Source: an uncultured Sphingomonadaceae bacterium (GTDB taxonomy: Bacteria; Pseudomonadota; Alphaproteobacteria; Sphingomonadales; Sphingomonadaceae). Taken from it: DNA of 64,000 nucleotides. The number at the start of each line of letters is the position of its first letter. The stretch's first letter is position 1. Where the stretch lies: positions 434,001 through 498,000 of the forward strand of contig CANNFX010000001.1 of NCBI GenBank assembly GCA_947504025.1, written 5' to 3'. The notes beneath the pieces were generated by a model, which made no database searches, was not told the DNA's origin, and was given only the letters and a program-made list of their open reading frames with translations. Below, one piece after another: positions 56,842 through 64,000 of the stretch. A program made the position numbers and the translations under genes.

Positions 56842-57018
56842 TTAGCTTTCGTCTTTAGTCGGCGCACCTGGGCCATTCGTCTTCACGGACTCAATAGCGT
56901 TCGTCGCTCCAGCCTTGCTCGAATAGCCTTCAGTCCAGAAAATTGGTTCAGCATTATACATGAAATAGGCTACAAATTCGCCAGCCTTGTTCTTCTTGAT
57001 TTTGAAATGGTGAGCCAT
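56842..57018 (-). CDS. DUF1508 (YegP-like) small protein
   Basis: The 58-residue gene is too short for many gene callers; I translated it by hand. The start ATG at 57018 has GAGGAG upstream. The sequence MAHHFKIKKNKAGEFVAY, then EPIFWTEGYSSKAGATN and AIESVKTNGPGA, has the DUF1508 pattern: a strand, a Tyr-Ser-Ser-Lys turn, a helix and IESVK. The family is widespread, and its role is unsettled (stress or DNA-damage links in some species). Convergent with rnhA. Confidence 0.88.
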   Translation of the reverse strand: MAHHFKIKKNKAGEFVAYFMYNAEPIFWTEGYSSKAGATNAIESVKTNGPGAPTKDES

Positions 57019-57089
57019 CAGTTTTCTCCTCTTGTGTTAAAGATGCATCGTACCCTAGCGAAAATAGCACCACTGGCTAGGCCTAAGAC

Positions 57090-58202
57090 CTAGGCAAACC
57101 TTGCTGGTGAATAGATCGCAATATTAATGCCGCAGGTTCGCTCGTCAGATTCGATCTCTCCGGGTGAGCAGCCATTTATCAGTTGCGACGCAATCGCTGC
57201 GGCGGCGGGCGAAGTTTGGATACCAAAACCACCCTGCCCAGCAAACCAGAACAACCCTTCGATTTCAGGATCGAACCCGTAAACCGGTAGTCTGTCAGGC
57301 GCGAAACTGCGCAATCCCGCCCATTTACGCTCAACCGCATGCACCTGCCACTCCATCACCTGTTCTAGCTGATCTATCGCTTTGGCGACCGCGATTTCCT
57401 CGGGCGCAGCGTCACAGGGCGGCGAAGGTTCCTCGTCACGTGGTGAAAGCCAAACACGCCCGGTTTCGGGCTTGAAATAGAACCGTCCAGAAATGTCGAG
57501 CACAAGAGGTTGGCTGGACCTTGGTGTAGGATCGGTCCGCAATTGGGCGACCGTTCTACGTAACGGGGTAATACCCACCGGCGTTGCACCGGCCAATGTA
57601 GCTACTTCATCTGCCCACGCACCCGCAGCATTTACTAGTATCCCCGCAGATAGGGTGGTGTCATCGGCAAGCTTTAGCGTCCAACGGTCAGCATTGCGGC
57701 TCGCACCGATCAGACGGGCGCTCGTCATCAGAGTGCCGCCGCTTCGCCTGGTCCGCGCAAGGTAATGTTCATGAAGGCTGGCTACATCGATATCTGCACA
57801 GGCAGGTTCCCAAACAGCGCCGGTCCACGCCGGCTTCAGCCCTGGCAACATCGGTGCGAGCCGCTCGTGGCCAATCCGTTCAATGTGGACGCCGCTATTG
57901 GCAAAACGCTCCATAAAATCATCAAGCGCGTCTGCATCTTCGCCCCGCCCGATGTATAACGCCCCGCGCGACGTCAGAAATCCGCCGTTTTTGAGGTAAT
58001 CGCCCGATGCGAGCGTTAGTGGGGCGATGTCCGGTCCGCCGTAACACTCCTCCCAAAAAGCTGCGGAGCGCCCTGTCGCGTGATAGCCTGGTGCAGCTTC
58101 CGCTTCGAGCATGACGACAGAGCGAGCGCCGGCAAGCTCTGCGGCAAGGCTCGATCCGGCGATCCCAGCGCCAATGATTGCAATGTCAAAATGAACGGCC
58201 AT
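57090..58202 (-). CDS. FAD-dependent oxidoreductase (DAO/glycine oxidase-like)
   Basis: The 370-residue flavoprotein shows the dinucleotide fold IAIIGAGIAGSSLAAEL and a second FAD motif LVNAAGAWADEVA, with a C-terminal FWFAGQGGFGIQTSPAAA. This is the DAO-type amine or amino-acid dehydrogenase architecture, and the early HATGRSAA is typical of a subgroup. The substrate is unknown. It follows the alpha/beta hydrolase by 3 nt and is probably in one transcript. Confidence 0.88.
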   Translation of the reverse strand: MAVHFDIAIIGAGIAGSSLAAELAGARSVVMLEAEAAPGYHATGRSAAFWEECYGGPDIAPLTLASGDYLKNGGFLTSRGALYIGRGEDADALDDFMERFANSGVHIERIGHERLAPMLPGLKPAWTGAVWEPACADIDVASLHEHYLARTRRSGGTLMTSARLIGASRNADRWTLKLADDTTLSAGILVNAAGAWADEVATLAGATPVGITPLRRTVAQLRTDPTPRSSQPLVLDISGRFYFKPETGRVWLSPRDEEPSPPCDAAPEEIAVAKAIDQLEQVMEWQVHAVERKWAGLRSFAPDRLPVYGFDPEIEGLFWFAGQGGFGIQTSPAAAAIASQLINGCSPGEIESDERTCGINIAIYSPARFA

Positions 58203-58205
58203 TAC

Positions 58206-59231
58206 CTAGCTCTTCGCAGGAGCCACCCGATCAAGAAATTCCGCTGTGCCGTCCATTGCTCGATCACGCACAGGATCGATCTCGCGCAATATCTCGTGAC
58301 GTGCTTCATCACCAAACTGCAGCAATTCACCCTTTGGCAGCCGTTCAACCGCTTCGGCAATTGCGTCAAACGCCACCAACTTATCGTTGGTTGTGGCGAT
58401 CATATACACGGGCGTTTCGACTGCCTCGAGAACTCCGGGCCCAAATAATGCGCGAGTCGAGGCATATGATCGTTCTACCCACCCCCAGCTACCAGGCCCC
58501 ATCACCAGCTGCGGCCGTTTTTCGCGCCAGAACAGCTCATCGGCATAACGGTCATCATCATGCGTCAGCAGCCGTTCACGACCTTCCGGAAGTTCTCCCG
58601 GTTTCTCGCTCCATTTCCACGCAGGCGTGGTCTCGCCCTTTAATTTTGCGAGCAGCTTCACGCCGCCATGCATCACGACAGCCGGCATCCGTCCAGTAAA
58701 GCCAAGCATGGGTGCAGACAGTACCATCGCGTCGGGATCAACATATTTCTCTGCCAATCCGCGCATAACCAGATGGCCGCCCATAGAATGTCCGGCAAGA
58801 ACATGCGGCCCGCCGCGCCGCGATTTCCAGAGTTTCCAGAAGTCCCCAAGATCACGCAGCCAAGTATCAAAATCATCGATATGGCCAGTGATCGCATCAC
58901 CAGCCAGGCGCCCTGATCCGGCCTGGCCACGCCAATCAGCCGCCGTCACGCGCCAGCCAGCACGCGCCCATTCTTCAAGTGATTCCAAATACTTCTCGTA
59001 ATTGTCACCGCGCCCGGGGAAAAACAAAAGCGATCCGCGTTGCGTATCAGTACGCTGCGGCCAATCGATCCTGCGTATCTCGTGACCGTCCGCAGCACAC
59101 CAAATAGTTTCCTCTACACCCGCGGGGATTTCCCGTCGATCGATGGGCCGATCAACAAGGTTATTTCCGGATTTGCCTGATTGACTAATACCATCCTCCT
59201 GCGGTTGGTTACTATTTGGTAAGTCATGCAC
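58206..59231 (-). CDS. Alpha/beta hydrolase (lysophospholipase/monoglyceride lipase-like)
   Basis: The 341-residue enzyme is a serine aminopeptidase S33-type hydrolase with Ser149 in AGHSMGGHL, preceded by ADWRGQAGSGR and followed late by TNDKLV and EARHEILRE (acid and histidine). It begins at a GTG that is 37 nt from the divergent cpaA start. The first 30 residues look disordered. It probably acts on lysophospholipids or monoacylglycerol. Confidence 0.88.
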   Translation of the reverse strand: MHDLPNSNQPQEDGISQSGKSGNNLVDRPIDRREIPAGVEETIWCAADGHEIRRIDWPQRTDTQRGSLLFFPGRGDNYEKYLESLEEWARAGWRVTAADWRGQAGSGRLAGDAITGHIDDFDTWLRDLGDFWKLWKSRRGGPHVLAGHSMGGHLVMRGLAEKYVDPDAMVLSAPMLGFTGRMPAVVMHGGVKLLAKLKGETTPAWKWSEKPGELPEGRERLLTHDDDRYADELFWREKRPQLVMGPGSWGWVERSYASTRALFGPGVLEAVETPVYMIATTNDKLVAFDAIAEAVERLPKGELLQFGDEARHEILREIDPVRDRAMDGTAEFLDRVAPAKS

Positions 59232-59267
59232 TGTAGCACAGCCTCCAAGGGGACCCTGGGGGCATTA

Positions 59268-59750
59268 ATGTTTACTGAGAATTTCCAATACGGACTGCTT
59301 ATTGCGTTGGCAATTGCGCTGCTGTTTGCAGCATTCACCGACATTCGTCGGCGCCAGATCGACAATTGGCTAAATCTTTCCATTGCGCTTGGCGCACCGC
59401 TATTCTGGTGGGCTAGCGGCCTATCACTATGGCCTGAAGTTGCCATGCAGTTTGGTGTCGCAATAGCAGCATTCGCAGTGTTTGCAGGATTGTTTGCAGT
59501 TGGTTGGATGGGCGGCGGCGACGTGAAGCTACTGACCGCGCTCGCGCTTTGGATCGATCCCAAATCATTCCTAACCCTGCTGTTTGTAATGGCAGTTGTT
59601 GGCGGCATTTTGACGATCGTCGTTGGCGGTTGGCACATCATGCGCCGCAGGAAAGACAAGATCGCCATCCCGTATGGCGTGGCTATCGCAGCGGGCGGCC
59701 TTTGGGTGCTCGGATTTAACTACATCCCAACATTAACGGCCAGTGCTTGA
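59268..59750 (+). CDS. cpaA: Prepilin peptidase CpaA (TadV type)
   Basis: The enzyme cleaves Flp prepilins and pseudopilins. The 160 residues have four to five helices and the two active-site aspartates in FTDIRRRQIDNWLN and GGGDVKLLTA. I chose the ATG at 59268, 5-6 nt after a G-rich ribosome-binding stretch. The short form without a methylase domain is normal for tad loci. No flp pilin gene is visible between it and cpaB, so the pilin must be elsewhere. Confidence 0.93.
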   Translation: MFTENFQYGLLIALAIALLFAAFTDIRRRQIDNWLNLSIALGAPLFWWASGLSLWPEVAMQFGVAIAAFAVFAGLFAVGWMGGGDVKLLTALALWIDPKSFLTLLFVMAVVGGILTIVVGGWHIMRRRKDKIAIPYGVAIAAGGLWVLGFNYIPTLTASA

Positions 59751-59794
59751 ATGTAGCGCTGATCTGTAGGGGTGAACCTGATTTTAACCACTTT

Positions 59795-59809
59795 GCTCTT
59801 ACTGAGAGC
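59795..59809. promoter_or_regulatory. Dyad upstream of cpaB
   Basis: GCTCT-TACTG-AGAGC, perfect 5-nt arms, in the 110-nt gap between cpaA and cpaB, close to TTAACCAC (59784-59791). It may be an operator or a small hairpin. No promoter hexamers are clear. Confidence 0.35.
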
Positions 59810-59860
59810 ATCAATCCAATTCCGGCACGGGGCCGGTGAATTTAAGGGGGCTTAAGGGCC

Positions 59861-60880
59861 ATGGACAGGAAGAAGCTGGTTTTGTTGCTGGGGGCACTGG
59901 TCATTGCGATCGGTACAGCCTTGGCTGCACGGAGCATGTTCGCTGGAGCCTCGGCTCCAACGGTAGAAGCAGCTGCAGTGGATCAGGGGCCTAGCGTCCT
60001 TGTTGCACAGCGTGCACTGCCAGTCGGCACAATCATCACGGCAGATGCCATCGGGTTCCAGAAATGGCCTGAAGAAATGGTTCGCGATGCTTACTTCGTT
60101 GACGGCGAGGCAGATATGTCCAAGCTGATCGGCACGGTCGTACGTTATGGCGTGACCGCAGGTGAGCCCGTGACACAGGGTGCACTTGTCCGCCCAGGCG
60201 ACCGGGGTTTCCTCGCAGCGGCGCTCGGCCCAGGCATGCGGGCCGTTACCGTTCCAGTGTCGGCTAAGACCGGCGTTGCTGGCTTCGTTTTCCCAGGTGA
60301 CCGGATCGACCTCGTCCTGACGCAATCTGTAAAGGGCGACGGCGGTGCAGCACTGAAGGCATCCGAAACAGTTCTTCGCAACATTCGTGTTCTCGCAACC
60401 GACCAATCGACAGAACAAGAAATCGTCGACGGTAAAACGGTCGTCCGTGCTTTCCGTACCGTGACGCTCGAAGCCACACCGCGCATCGCCGAAAAGATCG
60501 CAGTGGCACAGACCATCGGTACACTCAGCCTGTCGCTGCGTTCGCTGGCTGATAGTCAAGTCGAATTAGAGCGTGCCATTGCAGCGGGTGATGTTTCCGT
60601 TCCCGAAGGTGCCTCGAAAGAGGAAGAGGAAGCCATTCTGCGCGAGGCTATGGCCCGTCCGAATGATAGCAAATCGACTTTCGTAACCGGCGGTGATGTG
60701 TCGCGCTTCCAGCGCAGCACGATACCGGCCGAAAAGAAAAACAACACTCGTCCTCAGCAAGTTTCGCGTCCTGCGATGGGCGTACCTGCGAAAGCCGGCA
60801 ACATTCCGATCCGCAGGTCGCCAACTGTTCGCGTCACACGCGGCAAGCAAACCACCGAAGTACCAGTGGGGGGCAACTAA
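59861..60880 (+). CDS. cpaB: Flp pilus assembly protein CpaB
   Basis: Periplasmic protein (RcpC/CpaB type) that works with the secretin. The 339 residues have a membrane anchor or signal (about 4-24), an SAF domain (VLVAQRALPVGTIITADAI), and the RcpC domain (about 105-240). The tail from about 270 is basic and disordered. The ATG follows a long purine-rich stretch. 110 nt separate it from cpaA. Confidence 0.94.
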   Translation: MDRKKLVLLLGALVIAIGTALAARSMFAGASAPTVEAAAVDQGPSVLVAQRALPVGTIITADAIGFQKWPEEMVRDAYFVDGEADMSKLIGTVVRYGVTAGEPVTQGALVRPGDRGFLAAALGPGMRAVTVPVSAKTGVAGFVFPGDRIDLVLTQSVKGDGGAALKASETVLRNIRVLATDQSTEQEIVDGKTVVRAFRTVTLEATPRIAEKIAVAQTIGTLSLSLRSLADSQVELERAIAAGDVSVPEGASKEEEEAILREAMARPNDSKSTFVTGGDVSRFQRSTIPAEKKNNTRPQQVSRPAMGVPAKAGNIPIRRSPTVRVTRGKQTTEVPVGGN

Positions 60881-60941
60881 GATGGTTATCTGTAACGAAT
60901 TCGCCAGCGTCCGCGCCAGTAACACCCAAAGGGGCAAGTCA

Positions 60942-62510
60942 ATGAAACGCCTGTTCGCATCTACGCTGCTCGCCAGCATCGCGATCGCGCCGCTGTCCGG
61001 CTTTGTAGCCACCACAGCAAATGCGCAATCCGTCCGCAGCCCGGCCCAGGATCTCGTCCTGTCAATCGGGCGTGGTGAGCTGGTCACAGTGCCAGGTTCA
61101 ATGGCCGACATCTTCGTAGCCAATGATACCATTGCAGATGTTCAGGTGAAATCGCAGCGCCAACTGTATATCTTTGGCAAAACTGGCGGTGAAACGACTG
61201 TCTACGCCAGCAACTCTGCCGGTGATATTATCTGGTCAGCAAATGTCCGCGTCGGTTCGAACCTCGACAGCGTGGATCAGATGTTGAACCTAGCCATGCC
61301 TGATGCAAAGGTTTCTGTCGCCACGATGGGTACCAACACGGTACTTCTAACCGGTACCGTTGCCGCACCAGAAGATGCAGCCGAGGCCGAGCGTCTTGTC
61401 TCCGCCTTTGTCGGTGAAGGCACCAACGTGATCAGCCGCTTGAAAATGGCGACACCGTTGCAAGTTAATCTGCAAGTGCGTTTCGCTGAAGTCAGTCGCT
61501 CGTGGATCCGTGAAATCGGCTCCAACCTCGCAAGCTTCGATTCGACCGGCGGTTTCCGCTTTAGCGTCGGAACTGGCCGCGGTGCGTTCCCGCAATACAG
61601 TGTCAACGGCAACGCCGGGAATGTTGCTGGCGTAGGCGGCGCTTGGGGCGGCGTTACCGAAGGGTCTGAGGGAACAACCGTAGTCACAGCAAATAGCAGC
61701 GGCTCGACGATTGCAGGCCTAGGTCGTTTTCTTGGTCTGGATCTGGCCGGTGCGCTCGATCTTGCTGAACGTGACGGCCTGGTGACAACTCTATCCCAGC
61801 CTAACCTGACCGCTCTGTCGGGCGAAACAGCTGACTTCTTGGCCGGTGGTGAATATCCAATCCCGGTTAGTCAGGGCCTCGGCACAACGTCGATCGAATA
61901 TAAGAAATTCGGTGTTAGCTTGGCCTACACTCCTACAGTGTTGGCTAATGGCCGGATTTCGATCCGCGTGCGTCCCGAGGTGTCCGAACTCTCGAGCCAG
62001 GGCGCAGTAACGCTCAATGGTTTTCAAGTTCCCGCACTGACGATCCGCCGCGCTGAAACTACTGTAGAGCTCGGCTCTGGCCAAAGCTTTATGATCGCCG
62101 GCCTCATGTCAAACAATGCACAGAACTCGATCGACAAAACTCCCGGTGTTGGCGACCTGCCAATCTTGGGCAATTTGTTCCGTTCGACTTCGTTCCGCAG
62201 AGGTGAAACGGAACTAGTGATCGTCGTTACGCCGTATCTGGTGAACCCGGTCAACGCGAACGACATCAAACTGCCAACCGATGGATACAACGCTCCGACT
62301 GAATTCCAGCGTTCGATCCAGTTCATGGATCAGGACGGTGAGACAGGTGGTGATCGCCCTAAGCCGACTTCGGCTCCAGACGGTGCACCCAATCCTGAAG
62401 TCAGCACGGCCGATCAAGACGCAACGCGTCGGGCTTCCGGCGAGCCCAAGGGCAGTAAAAAAGACCGTCAGGCGGCGGCCAAACCTGCCACCCCCGGCTT
62501 TAGCTTCTAA
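60942..62510 (+). CDS. cpaC: Pilus secretin CpaC (type II/III secretin family)
   Basis: Outer-membrane ring of the Tad pilus. I chose the ATG at 60942, which opens a normal signal peptide (MKRLFASTLLASIAIAPLSG, cleaved near ANAQ). An ATG at 60882 is also possible. The 522 residues include the pilus-formation N-terminal domain and BON-like region, and the secretin core ending DLPILGNLFRSTSFRRGETEL, VIVVTPYLV. The C-terminal about 70 residues are low-complexity and basic. Confidence 0.95.
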   Translation: MKRLFASTLLASIAIAPLSGFVATTANAQSVRSPAQDLVLSIGRGELVTVPGSMADIFVANDTIADVQVKSQRQLYIFGKTGGETTVYASNSAGDIIWSANVRVGSNLDSVDQMLNLAMPDAKVSVATMGTNTVLLTGTVAAPEDAAEAERLVSAFVGEGTNVISRLKMATPLQVNLQVRFAEVSRSWIREIGSNLASFDSTGGFRFSVGTGRGAFPQYSVNGNAGNVAGVGGAWGGVTEGSEGTTVVTANSSGSTIAGLGRFLGLDLAGALDLAERDGLVTTLSQPNLTALSGETADFLAGGEYPIPVSQGLGTTSIEYKKFGVSLAYTPTVLANGRISIRVRPEVSELSSQGAVTLNGFQVPALTIRRAETTVELGSGQSFMIAGLMSNNAQNSIDKTPGVGDLPILGNLFRSTSFRRGETELVIVVTPYLVNPVNANDIKLPTDGYNAPTEFQRSIQFMDQDGETGGDRPKPTSAPDGAPNPEVSTADQDATRRASGEPKGSKKDRQAAAKPATPGFSF

Positions 62511-62527
62511 TTGGAAAGGTGAACATT

Positions 62528-63184
62528 ATGATCGCTATGAAAACAAAAGCGGCGACCGCTCTCGCCATTTCGATGGGGCTGGTCCTTAGTGGCTGCAACG
62601 GCGGGGCAGGCATGTCCGCCAACCGCAGTGTTAACAGCGTCAACCAGCCGGTTGTAGAACGCTCCAACTACACGCTCGACGTGCGGTCAGGTGCCGGAGG
62701 CTTGCAGATCAGTGAACAGCGCCGTTTGGCCAATTGGTTCGAAGCCATGGACCTAGGCTATGGTGACCGTATCGCTCTCGATGATCCGGTAGCTAGTGGC
62801 GCCACACTCGAATCCGTACAAGCCCTCGCATCGCGCTATGGCTTATTGGTCAGCGAAGGCGCGCCGGTAACCGCAGGTTATGTCGATCCAGGTTACACCC
62901 GTGTGGTTGTGACGCGTTCGACTGCATCAGTTCCAGGTTGCCCGAATTGGAAGAAAAAATCCGATCGCAACTACAGCAACAAAACTTCACCTGGTTACGG
63001 CTGCGCCATTAACGGCAACCTTGCCGCGATGGTCGCTGATCCGGAACACCTTATCAATGGTGCTGCAGGCACTGGCGAGACGGTGATCATGAGCTCGAAC
63101 AAAGCCATCCAGACCTACCGCGAAAAAGCTCCGACCGGTCAGGGTGAACTTAAACAGACCAGCTCCAGCGAAGGGGGTAGCTAA
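62528..63184 (+). CDS. cpaD: Pilus assembly lipoprotein CpaD
   Basis: The 218-residue lipoprotein has a signal peptide ending LVLSGC (Cys23), so it probably supports the secretin. The segment VPGCPNWKKKSDRNYSN, then GYGCAINGNLAAMVADPEHL, is the conserved core of CpaD. I chose the ATG at 62528, 8 nt from AAAGG. GTG at 62519 and ATG at 62537 are alternatives. Confidence 0.92.
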   Translation: MIAMKTKAATALAISMGLVLSGCNGGAGMSANRSVNSVNQPVVERSNYTLDVRSGAGGLQISEQRRLANWFEAMDLGYGDRIALDDPVASGATLESVQALASRYGLLVSEGAPVTAGYVDPGYTRVVVTRSTASVPGCPNWKKKSDRNYSNKTSPGYGCAINGNLAAMVADPEHLINGAAGTGETVIMSSNKAIQTYREKAPTGQGELKQTSSSEGGS

Positions 63185-63186
63185 TC

Positions 63187-64000
63187 ATGAACGCTCCTTG
63201 GAAACCAGGCGCAGCAGGCAATCGCGATCCGTTCGCAGCCTACATCTGCGACGAAGCGGCACTCGACGTTCTGCGTCCGGTCGCTATCGAATTGGGCTGG
63301 CAGCCGGAAAAATGTAACAAAGGCGGTCTGCGCAATGCAGTCCAGTCGTTGTCCGTCAGCGCAAGTCCCAACATCTTGATGGTTGATCTGTCGGAAAGCG
63401 GCGATCCGCTGAACGACATCAATGCGCTGGCAGAAGTCTGCGAGCCGGGCACGGTGGTTATCGCCGTTGGTCAGGTCAATGACGTACGCCTATATCGCGA
63501 TCTGGTTGCCAGTGGCATCCACGATTACCTGCTTAAGCCACTTTCGGCTGGTCAGGTGCGTGATGCACTAACGCAGGCTCAAGCTGTCTTCTCGGCACCT
63601 AAGTCTTCAGACCATGACCAAGCTAAAAGGCATGTTTCGACAGCTATTGTCGGAACACGCGGCGGCGTTGGGGCATCGACCCTTGCAACTTCGCTCTCAT
63701 GGCTCTTCAGCTCTGATCACGGCATGCCGACGGCATTGCTTGATCTCGACGTACATTTCGGCACTGGCGCTTTGTCGCTCGATCTCGAGCCGGGCCGTGG
63801 CCTGACCGATGCGATCGACAACCCAAGCCGGATCGACGGCCTGTTTATTGAACGCGCTATGATCCGCGCGAACGATAATCTGGCGATCCTGTCGGCAGAA
63901 GCTCCGATCAATGCACCGCTGATGACCGATGGCTCGGCGTTCATGCAACTTGAAGAAGAGTTTCGTCAGGCGTTTGAAATGACGGTCATCGACATGCCTC
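63187..64000 (+). CDS. cpaE: Pilus localisation ATPase CpaE/TadZ (partial, runs off window)
   Basis: The visible 271 residues have an N-terminal receiver-like domain (about 15-135, with NILMVDLSE and HDYLLKPLS) and the start of a MinD/ParA-like domain. The Walker A loop is GTRGGVGAST (about 156-165), in which the first lysine is replaced, as known for CpaE/TadZ. The DVHFGTGALSLDLEPG segment follows. CpaE positions the pilus machine at the pole. cpaF and tadBC are expected to the right. Confidence 0.94.
   Translation, partial: MNAPWKPGAAGNRDPFAAYICDEAALDVLRPVAIELGWQPEKCNKGGLRNAVQSLSVSASPNILMVDLSESGDPLNDINALAEVCEPGTVVIAVGQVNDVRLYRDLVASGIHDYLLKPLSAGQVRDALTQAQAVFSAPKSSDHDQAKRHVSTAIVGTRGGVGASTLATSLSWLFSSDHGMPTALLDLDVHFGTGALSLDLEPGRGLTDAIDNPSRIDGLFIERAMIRANDNLAILSAEAPINAPLMTDGSAFMQLEEEFRQAFEMTVIDMP

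Noticed and set aside
59852-60559. Minus-strand ORF of 235 codons opposite cpaB
   Set aside because: Antisense, very rich in cysteine and histidine, typical of a shadow frame. The cpaB domains are on the plus strand.

Overview
The window is an ordinary-looking chromosomal segment from an alphaproteobacterium, most likely a member of Sphingomonadales close to Erythrobacteraceae. This placement is inferred from gene content and gene order (the mraZ-to-ftsA dcw cluster, argS-SPOR-nagZ-scpAB-tatABC, ispH-thrB-rnhA, a tad/cpa pilus locus) and from the moderately GC-rich base composition. It has not been tested by phylogeny. I see no rRNA, tRNA, CRISPR array, insertion sequence or complete prophage.

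Layout. Positions 1-17086 (minus strand) hold the division and cell wall cluster from mraZ to ftsA. ftsA is cut by the left edge, and ftsZ should lie just outside. Neighbouring genes overlap by 1 or 4 nt or abut. The leader upstream of mraZ (17087-17396) has a candidate promoter and a ladder of GGG triplets at about one helical turn, which resembles a MraZ operator. Positions 17397-19942 (minus) hold two membrane-anchored proteins of unknown role, a cysteine synthase and a 2Fe-2S ferredoxin. Positions 20034-26352 carry a 3-methyladenine glycosylase, a secreted S9 peptidase, an SDR, a pterin dehydratase, ccmAB with a small membrane protein, and map. Positions 26403-30167 carry a DUF3298-type lipoprotein, leucyl aminopeptidase, a stand-alone SH3-like protein and argC. 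Positions 30161-32286 form a nitrogen-control unit: tandem dyads that fit NtrC sites, a -24/-12-like promoter, glnB (PII), glnA and a strong terminator.

Positions 32312-33902 are an AT-richer insert with a membrane-anchored serine hydrolase and an ArsR-type regulator that has a dyad in front of its start codon. A small membrane protein and a phage-type GH24 lysozyme follow (34243-35207), perhaps a domesticated lysis pair. Positions 35201-43848 (minus) run tamB, tamA, bpt and ilvA. Positions 43957-46904 (plus) have a 3-hydroxyisobutyrate-dehydrogenase-like enzyme coupled to an exported amidohydrolase, then a small exported acidic-tailed protein. Positions 46980-53612 (minus) are argS, a SPOR protein, nagZ, scpA, scpB and tatABC. 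nagZ is preceded by two tandem hairpins, the second of which buries its ribosome-binding site. Positions 53678-59231 hold a lipoprotein, ispH-thrB-rnhA, a 58-residue DUF1508 protein, an FAD oxidoreductase and an alpha/beta hydrolase. Positions 59268-64000 are the start of a tad/cpa pilus locus: cpaA, cpaB, cpaC, cpaD and a partial cpaE.

The main theme is envelope biology: peptidoglycan synthesis (dcw), recycling and remodelling (nagZ, SPOR, lysozyme), outer membrane assembly (TamAB), export (Tat, Tad secretin) and chromosome condensation (ScpAB). I did not find a clearly new multi-gene system. The best candidates for follow-up are regulatory: the glnBA control region, the nagZ leader and the mraZ leader. 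The lysozyme pair and the AT-rich insert come next.
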